Origin: an uncultured Porphyromonadaceae bacterium
GTDB taxonomy: Bacteria > Bacteroidota > Bacteroidia > Bacteroidales > Muribaculaceae
Length of the DNA: 6,985 bases
Assembly (NCBI GenBank): GCA_900548875.1
Contig: URMA01000122.1
Span: 1 to 6,985, forward strand
Direction: 5' to 3'
Of this stretch, positions 1 to 5,339 are shown one piece after another. Position 1 is the stretch's first letter. Each line of letters starts with the position of its first letter. A model generated the notes under the pieces. The model did not search any database. It saw only the letters and a program-made list of their open reading frames with translations, and had not been told where the DNA came from. The translations under genes and the position numbers were made by a program.

Positions 1-1675
1 CCGTTGACCCGCCAAAGTGTACGGCACTCAGGCTGCGGCAGTTGTCAAAGGCACTGTCATCAATCTCGGTCACCGATGCGGGGATAGTGAATTCCTGAAG
101 CATACGGCAGTTTTCAAAAGCTCTGTAACCGATACGAGTGAATCCGTTTGGCAATTTGGCAGTTTCCAACAACACAAAATCAAGGAAGTTGTTGTCCGGA
201 ACATATTGATAGTCATTGGTAGTGAGAATTTCTATATCGATATAAGTTAACGTATTTTGCTGAATACTCAAAAATTTAATTAAACGGTCATATATCGAGC
301 TATCGGTGAACGGAGTATGGACTATTAAAGATTTTAATTTGGTGCTTACAAGCTGATCGGTTCCAAGATAGGCAAAGCCTATAGCGGGGTATACCAGTTC
401 CTCCAAATTGGGAGAGTTTTCTATAAAAGACTCAGGCAAGTATTGCAGTGAATAATTCTTATATACGGTAAAGTTCCCGCATCCGGCAAACGCATCCTGT
501 CCTACACTGGTGACAGTGGACGAGGAGATAGTGAGGGAGCGAAGAGAGGAAGAAAAGTTATTACATAGGTAAGCCGGAATATGTTCAACACCTTCTCCAA
601 TGACAAGCGTTGAAACGTACGGCCATTCTGGAAAAATATTATAAGAGAAATCAGTGAAATTGACAGCATTCCACTCAATTGTACTCAGATATTCATTACC
701 AAATGAATTATCCCCAAAACTTTTCAAGTTGGCAGGGATTGTGAGGGTTCTATCCTTTTTCTCTATCGGATAGCACAACATAACAGTTTTATCTGCATTG
801 TACAGGACTCCGTTTTCTGACAAATAAGCAGGATTGCCGGATTCTACCTGGATATCAGTAAGGTCGTACAGTAAATAAAATGCACGTGAACCTATGTTGA
901 CAACACTCGAAGGAATAGTAACTGAAGTAAGAGATTCACAACCATAAAAAGCAGACTCAGCAATAACTCTTGTTCCTTCCGCTATGTCGTATGCTCCGCT
1001 TATATTCTGTTTTGTTTCGATTAAGCAGTTGTCGACATACAATACATTGTCCACCCAATTTGAAGGGTCGTTATAAAAAGCAGTTTCATCAAACAGATTA
1101 TTTCCAATGTACATGACACTGGAGGGAATATTGACAGAAGTCAGAGAGGTACAACCACTAAACGCAGCATATCCTATACTTATAACACTGGAAGGAATAG
1201 TGACAGAAGTCAGAGAGGTACAACCTCTAAACGCAGTATCTCCGATTACCCTTGTTCCTTCTGCAATTTCATAGGCTCCGGCCACTTCGGGTTTGACTGC
1301 AATTAAGCAGTTGTCGACATACAATGCATTGTCCACCCAATTTGAGGGGTCGTCATAGAAGGCTGTTCCTCCGAACGCATTCCAACCTATGTCTACAATG
1401 CTGGAGGGAATGGAGACGGAAGTGATTCCGGAACAATTGAAAAAAGCTGAGCCTCTAATACCTGTCACAGTGTAGGTATTTTCCCCATGGGTGACAGTAC
1501 TTGGAATAATGACCTCGCCGGAAATGGAATAGTCAGAGTAATTGGCTACCGAAACTTCAGAAGGCCGGTCACGATTGATGGAATAGTAGAATTGGCCCTC
1601 TTGAAAGTCGCTACTTTGTGCCCAGGTTGTGAGGGACAGCGCTACAAAGGCCAGAAGGGATAATATTCTTTTCAT
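1..1675 (-). CDS. BspA-like secreted leucine-rich-repeat protein, 3' end outside window
   Basis: The frame is open from the ATG at 1675 to the window edge: 558 codons with no stop. Residues 1-20 form a signal peptide (basic MKR, hydrophobic core, TWA-Q cleavage region). There is no lipobox Cys, so export is by signal peptidase I. From about residue 70 it carries Treponema/BspA-type LRRs (LRR_5 family) with the pattern AFxGCxSLTSVTIPSSVxxIG, at 78-97, 149-168, 172-191, 243-262 and 519-538, and more diverged units at 305-400. Residues 104-167 and 198-262 are near copies of one module containing the DPSNWVDN and LYVDNCLI motifs. Proteins of this family are usually surface-exposed or secreted and have been linked to adhesion; substrate or partner cannot be read here. 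Any C-terminal sorting or anchoring domain lies beyond the window. The gene is divergent from fusA2 and reads as more AT-rich. The family call is strong, the function open. Confidence 0.9.
   Translation of the reverse strand, partial: MKRILSLLAFVALSLTTWAQSSDFQEGQFYYSINRDRPSEVSVANYSDYSISGEVIIPSTVTHGENTYTVTGIRGSAFFNCSGITSVSIPSSIVDIGWNAFGGTAFYDDPSNWVDNALYVDNCLIAVKPEVAGAYEIAEGTRVIGDTAFRGCTSLTSVTIPSSVISIGYAAFSGCTSLTSVNIPSSVMYIGNNLFDETAFYNDPSNWVDNVLYVDNCLIETKQNISGAYDIAEGTRVIAESAFYGCESLTSVTIPSSVVNIGSRAFYLLYDLTDIQVESGNPAYLSENGVLYNADKTVMLCYPIEKKDRTLTIPANLKSFGDNSFGNEYLSTIEWNAVNFTDFSYNIFPEWPYVSTLVIGEGVEHIPAYLCNNFSSSLRSLTISSSTVTSVGQDAFAGCGNFTVYKNYSLQYLPESFIENSPNLEELVYPAIGFAYLGTDQLVSTKLKSLIVHTPFTDSSIYDRLIKFLSIQQNTLTYIDIEILTTNDYQYVPDNNFLDFVLLETAKLPNGFTRIGYRAFENCRMLQEFTIPASVTEIDDSAFDNCRSLSAVHFGGST
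1020..1353 (-). repeat. 52-nt coding direct repeat pair within the LRR gene
   Basis: Bases 1020-1071 and 1302-1353 match at 50 of 52 positions. They encode the DPSNWVDN and VDNCLI segment of the duplicated LRR module. The offset is 282 bases, exactly 94 codons, so recombination between copies would keep the frame. The pair marks a recent internal duplication. Confidence 0.9.
1116..1236 (-). repeat. 52-nt tandem LRR unit repeat
   Basis: Bases 1116-1167 and 1185-1236 match at 49 of 52 positions, with a 69-base offset (23 codons, one LRR unit). They encode the FxGCTSLTSVxIPSSV core. Near-identity at the DNA level, beyond what protein conservation requires, suggests recent tandem duplication or gene conversion. 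Confidence 0.88.
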
Positions 1676-1712
1676 AAGGCAATGTGTTTATGGTTAAAAA
1701 CTATATAGAGTC

Positions 1713-1799
1713 GAAAGCAGAATTGTGTTTTATGATAGAAGATATATCCTAATATATTCTACAAATACACTGAATTTGAAAGCAGAATTGAGCTTTATG
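1713..1799 (-). repeat. 22-nt direct repeat pair in the LRR gene leader
   Basis: Bases 1713-1734 and 1778-1799 match at 20 of 22 positions. On the minus strand they share CATAAA followed by CAATTCTGCTTTC. Their offset is 65 bases. They lie 38 and 103 bases upstream of the LRR start codon, downstream of the candidate promoter, so they would be transcribed into the 5' leader. They could be binding sites for a regulator or a small RNA, or a remnant of leader duplication. Confidence 0.75.
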
Positions 1800-1821
1800 C
1801 TAAGACAAGTCCTCTTTGAGG

Positions 1822-1853
1822 CAAATGTAATATAAATATCTGATATTCACAAT
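1822..1853 (-). promoter_or_regulatory. Candidate Bacteroides-type promoter for the LRR gene
   Basis: On the minus strand TACATTTG (1829 to 1822) matches the TAnnTTTG -7 consensus exactly. ATTG (1853 to 1850), 20 bases upstream, matches the -33 TTTG at three of four positions. Transcription would start near 1816 and give a leader of about 140 bases. A weaker -7-like TGTATTTG lies closer to the gene, within 1760-1770. Confidence 0.5.
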
Positions 1854-1872
1854 AGACAAATACATATTATCA

Positions 1873-2043
1873 TTATTTTTCGAAGAAATTTTTACACCCA
1901 AACAGGTCATTCAACTTCATGGCAGATTTCATACGGCTGTCAAACGGCTCGATGATAGCATTTGCTGAAGGGCTACAACGGGAAAAGCGGGAAGCAAGAT
2001 GCCAAGTACGGAATCTATCGTAAAGTTTAATAACCGTTTTGGG
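1873..2043 (-). pseudogene. Possible relic of a transposase C-terminus (very tentative)
   Basis: The minus-strand frame from 2043 to the TAA at 1873 is open for 56 codons but has no start codon and no upstream continuation. Its last 31 residues contain SANAIIEPFDSRMKS followed 11 residues later by FF. This resembles the NAAxESFNAKIKxF...FF pattern near the C-terminus of some Bacteroidetes DDE transposases, as I remember them. A competing plus-strand frame at 1959-2030 ends in KQDAKYGIYRKV and also looks protein-like. Both lack a 5' part, so at most this is a fragment, and which strand coded cannot be settled here. I see no terminal inverted repeats. Confidence 0.2.
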
Positions 2044-2057
2044 TTAAATATATGAAA

Positions 2058-2073
2058 TATGTTATCAAACATA
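2058..2073. promoter_or_regulatory. Dyad TATGTT-N4-AACATA upstream of fusA2
   Basis: A perfect 6+6 inverted repeat with a 4-base spacer, centred about 54 bases upstream of the predicted fusA2 transcription start. The position would suit an activator. Bacteroides EF-G2 is, as I recall, activated by the CRP-like regulator Cur, but the 6-base TGT-to-ACA gap is shorter than the 10 bases of an E. coli CRP site. The identity of the binder is therefore open. Confidence 0.35.
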
Positions 2074-2083
2074 CGTGCTCCGC

Positions 2084-2114
2084 TTTGAATTTTACAAATA
2101 AGTTCCTACTTTGC
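2084..2114 (+). promoter_or_regulatory. Candidate promoter for fusA2
   Basis: TTTG at 2084-2087 is followed after 19 bases by TACTTTGC at 2107-2114. This is a -33 TTTG with a -7 box that has one spacer base fewer than TAnnTTTG. Initiation near 2120 would produce a leader of about 120 bases containing the hairpin at 2130-2187. Confidence 0.4.
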
Positions 2115-2129
2115 GAAAGGAAAAGAAAA

Positions 2130-2187
2130 ATGCCGAAAACGAAGCCGGCGCTCAAGCCGGGAAGCGTTTCCGGGCATCTTTTTATTT
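2130..2187 (+). terminator. Intrinsic terminator-like hairpin in the fusA2 leader, possible attenuator
   Basis: The outer arms 2130-2141 and 2165-2177 pair with one bulge and one A-C mismatch. The inner arms CCGGC (2145-2149) and GCCGG (2156-2160) pair perfectly around a 6-base loop. CTTTTTATTT follows at 2178-2187. No intact plus-strand gene ends upstream, so the usual role of ending a neighbour's transcript does not fit. If fusA2 initiates near 2120, the hairpin sits in its leader and could act as an attenuator. It is also preceded by A-rich sequence, so it could stop leftward transcripts too. Confidence 0.65.
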
Positions 2188-2238
2188 ACCGCAAATGGAA
2201 AAACATCATTTACTAACTTTTTAATATTCTCTAATACA

Positions 2239-4395
2239 ATGAAAGTTTACGAAACCAACGAAATTAAAAACATTGCCCTCATTGGAAGTAAGGGCTCGGG
2301 GAAAACCACACTCGCAGAAGCGATGCTTTACGAGTGTGGAGTTATAAAACGAAGAGGCAGCATTGAAAATGGCAATACCGTATGCGACTATTTCCCGGTG
2401 GAAAAGGAATACGGCTACACGGTATTCTCCACGGTATTCTATGCAGAATTTCTGAACAAGAAGCTCAACGTAATCGACTGCCCGGGCGGCGACGACTTTG
2501 TAGGCAATGCGATTACGGCCCTTAACGTCACCGACACCGGCGTATTGCTCGTCGACGCTCAATACGGCGTGGAAGTCGGCACGCAAAACATTTTCCGTAC
2601 CACTGAAAAAATTAAAAAACCTGTCATCTTTGCTGTTAACCAGCTTGACGGTGACAAAGTGGATTTCGACAACGTCATCCAACAAATGAAGGACGTGTTC
2701 GGCAATAAAATCGTCCTGATTCAATATCCTATCAACCCGGGTACAGGCTTCAACGCCATGATTGACGTGCTGCTGATGAAGATGTACAGCTGGGGTCCTG
2801 ATGGGGGTGTTCCTACCATTTCTGAAATTCCGGCGGACCAAATGGAAAAAGCGAAAGAACTGAACAAGATTCTCGTTGAAGCCGCCGCTGAAAACGACGA
2901 AAACCTGATGGAAAAATTCTTCGACCAGGGAATCCTTACCGAAGACGAGATGCGCGAAGGTATCCGCAAGGGACTTATCGACCGCAGCATCCTGCCGGTA
3001 TTCTGCGTGAGCGCACTGAAAGACATGGGCGTTCGCCGTATGATGGAATTCCTCGGCAATGTCGTTCCTTTCGTCAGCGACATGCCTGTTCCGGTCGACA
3101 CCAAGGCAGAAGAAGTTCCGGCCGACTCCAACGGTCCGACAAGCATATACGTGTTCAAGACATCCGTTGAACCGCACATCGGAGAAGTTTCCTATTTCAA
3201 AGTAATGTCGGGCAAGCTCAAAGCAGGCGACGACCTTACCAACATGCGCACAGGCAACAAGGAACGCATCGCACAGATTTTCTGCGTATGCGGACAGATC
3301 CGTACGGCTGTCGACGAAATCCATGCCGGCGACATCGGTGCGACGGTGAAGATGAAAGATGTCAGCACCGGCGACACGCTCAACGAAAAGAACTGCGAAT
3401 ACAAGTTTGACTTCATCAAATATCCGGCACCGAAATACCAGCGTGCCATCAAGCCGGTGAACGAAGCCGACGCTGAAAAGCTCAACGAAGTGCTCAACCG
3501 CATGCACCTCGAAGATCCGACCTGGATTGTAGAACAGTCGAAAGAGCTGAAACAGACAATCGTTTCCGGACAGGGTGAATTCCACCTCCGCACATTGAAA
3601 TGGCGTATCGAAAACAACGATAAAATACCTGTCAATTTCATTGAACCGCGCATTCCTTACCGCGAAACCATCACAAAGGCCGCACGTGCCGACTACCGCC
3701 ACAAGAAGCAGTCGGGCGGCGCCGGACAGTTCGGCGAGGTTCACCTCATCATCGAGCCGTACACGGAAGGCATGCCGGAACCTGACGTTTACAAATTCAA
3801 CGGACAGGAATTCCGCATGAACGTCCGCGACAAACAGGAAATTCCATTGGAATGGGGCGGCAAGCTCGTGGTATACAACTGTATCGTGGGCGGTGCCATC
3901 GATGCACGCTTCATCCCGGCTATCGTCAAGGGCTTGATGGACCGCATGGAACAAGGTCCGCTGACAGGTTCTTACGCACGCGACGTTCGCGTATGTATCT
4001 ACGACGGAAAGATGCACCCGGTTGACTCCAATGAAATCTCATTCCGCCTTGCCGGACGCAACGCCTTCAGCGAAGCATTCCGCAATGCCAACCCGAAGAT
4101 TCTGGAGCCGGTTTATGATGTGACCGTTTTCGTTCCGTCCGACAAGATGGGCGACGTAATGAGCGACTTGCAAGGACGCCGCGCCATCATTATGGGTATG
4201 GAAAGCGAAAAGGGATTTGAGAAAATCACTGCCCGCGTGCCGTTGAAGGAAATGTCGTCCTATTCTACTGCCCTCAGCTCCATCACTGGCGGACGCTCTT
4301 CCTTCACCATGAAGTTCGCTTCCTACGAACTTGTTCCGAGCGATATCCAGGAAAAACTCCTCAAGGCATACGCCGAAGAAAACAAGGAAGAATAG
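2239..4395 (+). CDS. fusA2: Elongation factor G paralogue, EF-G2 type, lacking the catalytic His
   Basis: This is a cytosolic ribosomal translocase-family protein of 718 aa. Domain order is G domain (about 1-290), II (300-385), III (395-468), IV (469-620) and V (622-705). The G motifs are altered. The P-loop is GSKGSGKTT (16-24) instead of GHxDAGKTT. Switch I reads YGYT (58-61) instead of RGIT. The G3 motif is DCPGGDDF (80-87), with Gly84 where canonical EF-G has the catalytic His. G4 is NQLD (134-137). Ser258-Ala259 form G5. Domain IV keeps His593 in the HPVDSNE loop, matching the functionally important tip His583 of E. coli EF-G, so a ribosomal role is likely. Domain IV is about 26 residues longer than in E. 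coli. From memory, Bacteroides EF-G2 supports translocation without GTP hydrolysis and is needed in the gut; this gene fits that type. The ATG at 2239 is the first in frame, has no Shine-Dalgarno, and is followed by a strong terminator at the 3' end. Confidence 0.93.
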   Translation: MKVYETNEIKNIALIGSKGSGKTTLAEAMLYECGVIKRRGSIENGNTVCDYFPVEKEYGYTVFSTVFYAEFLNKKLNVIDCPGGDDFVGNAITALNVTDTGVLLVDAQYGVEVGTQNIFRTTEKIKKPVIFAVNQLDGDKVDFDNVIQQMKDVFGNKIVLIQYPINPGTGFNAMIDVLLMKMYSWGPDGGVPTISEIPADQMEKAKELNKILVEAAAENDENLMEKFFDQGILTEDEMREGIRKGLIDRSILPVFCVSALKDMGVRRMMEFLGNVVPFVSDMPVPVDTKAEEVPADSNGPTSIYVFKTSVEPHIGEVSYFKVMSGKLKAGDDLTNMRTGNKERIAQIFCVCGQIRTAVDEIHAGDIGATVKMKDVSTGDTLNEKNCEYKFDFIKYPAPKYQRAIKPVNEADAEKLNEVLNRMHLEDPTWIVEQSKELKQTIVSGQGEFHLRTLKWRIENNDKIPVNFIEPRIPYRETITKAARADYRHKKQSGGAGQFGEVHLIIEPYTEGMPEPDVYKFNGQEFRMNVRDKQEIPLEWGGKLVVYNCIVGGAIDARFIPAIVKGLMDRMEQGPLTGSYARDVRVCIYDGKMHPVDSNEISFRLAGRNAFSEAFRNANPKILEPVYDVTVFVPSDKMGDVMSDLQGRRAIIMGMESEKGFEKITARVPLKEMSSYSTALSSITGGRSSFTMKFASYELVPSDIQEKLLKAYAEENKEE

Positions 4396-4423
4396 CGACC
4401 ATTCAAATCCTATACTATATGCG

Positions 4424-4459
4424 AAAACGGGCATCTGCCAGGCAGGTGTCCGTTTTTTT
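4424..4459 (+). terminator. Intrinsic terminator of fusA2
   Basis: AAAACGGGCATCTGCC (4424-4439) pairs with GGCAGGTGTCCGTTTT (4441-4456) with two G-U wobbles, forming a long stem with a tight loop. It runs into seven T residues at 4453-4459. It lies 29 bases after the fusA2 stop codon. Confidence 0.92.
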
Positions 4460-4496
4460 GTCCCCACCCGCAGGGGTTAGGGGTTAGCGAAGCTCC

Positions 4497-4524
4497 GTAA
4501 ACTGTAAACTGTAAACCGTAAACC
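4497..4524. repeat. Four tandem GTAAAC(T/C) heptamers
   Basis: GTAAACT occurs at 4497-4503 and 4504-4510, and GTAAACC at 4511-4517 and 4518-4524, with no gaps. Such a short array is prone to slippage. No function is apparent. Confidence 0.9.
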
Positions 4525-4566
4525 CATAAAGAATTTTCAGACAGAAGAACAGAAGACCATAATTTT

Positions 4567-4614
4567 GAGGACGTTATCACGAGGCGTCCTCCGCTCAGGG
4601 GAGCACATCCTCGT
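4567..4614. repeat. Overlapping alternative hairpins in the convergent spacer
   Basis: GAGGACG (4567-4573) pairs with CGTCCTC (4585-4591) around 11 bases. ACGAGG (4579-4584) pairs with CCTCGT (4609-4614), enclosing GCTC/GAGC (4593-4596 and 4601-4604). The two folds overlap, so they exclude each other. This could be a REP-like element or a small structured transcript. Confidence 0.55.
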
Positions 4615-4670
4615 TTCTCTCAAAAGAATCAGCCGGAAACTCTAACCCCTAACCCATCGGACAGCCATAA

Positions 4671-4719
4671 ATAAAAAAGGGCGCATTCCGACACGCGGGA
4701 GTGTCAAAAATGTGCCCTT
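4671..4719 (-). terminator. Intrinsic terminator of the START-like gene
   Basis: Read leftward, the arms 4719-4709 and 4687-4677 pair over 11 positions with one wobble. An inner stem pairs GTGTC (4701-4705) with GACAC (4690-4694) around a 6-base loop. Leftward transcription then meets TTTTTTAT. It lies about 30 bases beyond the stop codon of the minus-strand gene. Confidence 0.88.
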
Positions 4720-4748
4720 ATATCGTTCCTGCTACAGGAATGCCATTG

Positions 4749-5132
4749 CTACCAGCAGCCCAACAGCCGCTGCAATGCCTCCACCTGATAATTCCATAAG
4801 TTCTTCGACTCTTCCAGCTCGTCGGGTTCGGCAAAGTCCGTCACTGTCAGCATCGTGGTGTCGGTCATTTCCGACACGTCAACGCGCAGTTCGAAATACG
4901 ACTTATCGTCCTCGTCCTTCCAGCGGTAGCGCACATACTTTTCCGTGCGCATGGCAATTATCGTAGCCTGCTGCTCTGTCCCATTCCACGAAAAAACAAC
5001 ATCTTTCCCGTGCATTTCGGCATTATCGGCAAACCATTCCTTCAACCCGTTGGCCGTAGCCAGATACGACCAAAGCAATGGAATGGGCGTACTTCTCATA
5101 TCAAATTCCAGTGTATATTTTATTTTTGCCAT
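4749..5132 (-). CDS. Small START/SRPBCC-like domain protein
   Basis: The protein is 127 aa from the chosen start and is cytosolic, with no signal peptide or membrane segment. The pattern matches the START-like (AHSA1-related SRPBCC) proteins common in Bacteroidetes: an N-terminal beta strand KIKYTLEFDM, a helix ending in NGLKEWFAD, alternating strands in the middle (DVVFSWNG, YVRYRWKDED, YFELRVDV), an acidic TDFAEPDELEESK stretch, and a C-terminal helix LWNYQVEALQRLLGCW. Such folds form a hydrophobic ligand pocket, but no ligand can be named. I chose the ATG at 5132 because MAKIKYTLEF looks like the family N-terminus; an in-frame ATG at 5147 would add five residues. The gene is convergent with fusA2, divergent from pta, and has its own terminator. 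The fold assignment is from pattern recognition only. Confidence 0.85.
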   Translation of the reverse strand: MAKIKYTLEFDMRSTPIPLLWSYLATANGLKEWFADNAEMHGKDVVFSWNGTEQQATIIAMRTEKYVRYRWKDEDDKSYFELRVDVSEMTDTTMLTVTDFAEPDELEESKNLWNYQVEALQRLLGCW

Positions 5133-5190
5133 AGTTATTGAATCCATAAAAAAATCCGGGTGCTAAATAAACATAAAGTTCATAAACCAA

Positions 5191-5198
5191 CAAATCTT
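5191..5198 (-). promoter_or_regulatory. Weak -7 candidate for the START-like gene
   Basis: On the minus strand AAGATTTG matches TAnnTTTG at five of six fixed positions. Initiation about 7 bases downstream would give a leader of roughly 35-50 bases. No good -33 box is visible. Confidence 0.25.
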
Positions 5199-5261
5199 TA
5201 ATGCACTTTTCTTGCAGAATTGACACTTTTCCAAGGTTTAATATTTTTTCATACAGGATTT

Positions 5262-5286
5262 CCATAAATTCATCTGAATTTTATGG
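5262..5286. promoter_or_regulatory. 25-nt dyad upstream of pta, operator candidate
   Basis: CCATAAATTCA (5262-5272) and TGAATTTTATGG (5275-5286) are inverted copies that differ by a single extra T, with a 2-base centre. The right end abuts the expected -33 position of the pta promoter, so a dimeric regulator bound here could activate or block initiation. The binder is unknown. Confidence 0.5.
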
Positions 5287-5306
5287 TTCATTACATTTTA
5301 ATTCTA

Positions 5307-5314
5307 TAATTTTG
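5307..5314 (+). promoter_or_regulatory. -7 box of the pta-ackA promoter
   Basis: TAATTTTG matches the Bacteroides -7 consensus TAnnTTTG exactly and is followed by C. The expected -33 region (about 5282-5288) has no clear TTTG, which fits a promoter needing an activator. Transcription would begin near 5321, about 20 bases before the pta ATG. Confidence 0.6.
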
Positions 5315-5339
5315 CAAAGAGCAAAAAAATATAACAACT

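Larger units (their letters stand above)
1676..2238. other. Divergent intergenic region, 563 bases
   Basis: This AT-rich spacer separates the leftward LRR gene from rightward fusA2. From left to right it holds a 22-nt direct repeat pair (1713-1799), a leftward -7/-33 candidate (1822-1853), a possible coding relic (1873-2043), a 16-base dyad (2058-2073), a rightward promoter candidate (2084-2114) and a strong hairpin with a T-run (2130-2187). I see no intact gene. A 34-codon ATG frame at 1919 on the plus strand has no recognisable features. Confidence 0.8.
4473..4655. repeat. 14-bp inverted repeat with TTAGGGG-like arms
   Basis: GGGTTAGGGGTTAG at 4474-4487 (with one more G at 4473) is the exact reverse complement of CTAACCCCTAACCC at 4642-4655. 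The two arms are 154 bases apart, lie inside the two terminators and enclose the heptamer array and hairpins. No target-site duplication is visible. It may be a repeat element dispersed in the genome. Confidence 0.85.
4396..4748. other. Convergent, repeat-rich spacer without a gene
   Basis: The 353 bases between fusA2 and the START-like gene hold the fusA2 terminator (4424-4459), a 14-bp inverted repeat (4474-4487 and 4642-4655), four GTAAAC(T/C) heptamers (4497-4524), overlapping hairpins (4567-4614) and the leftward terminator (4671-4719). I see no open frame with coding character and no RNA gene I recognise. Confidence 0.8.

Noticed and set aside
17..250. A 77-codon plus-strand frame at the left edge
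   Set aside because: It is a shadow of the minus-strand LRR gene, whose frame continues through this stretch with LRR motifs.
1020..1353. Repeats considered as a CRISPR array
   Set aside because: The repeats are in frame within a continuous LRR coding sequence, at offsets of whole codons, and lack regular repeat-spacer structure.
1919..2023. A 34-codon plus-strand ATG frame in the divergent intergenic region
   Set aside because: It is short, has no recognisable motif and overlaps two other weakly coding frames.
2058..2073. The dyad as a classical CRP site
   Set aside because: The TGT and ACA half-sites are separated by 6 bases instead of the 10 of the E. coli CRP consensus, so only an unspecified operator is claimed.
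2221..4017. A 598-codon open frame antisense to fusA2
   Set aside because: It lies wholly opposite a clear EF-G gene, shows no recognisable domain, and its composition (rich in H, V, F, R and C) is the usual mirror of a GC-biased third position on the coding strand.
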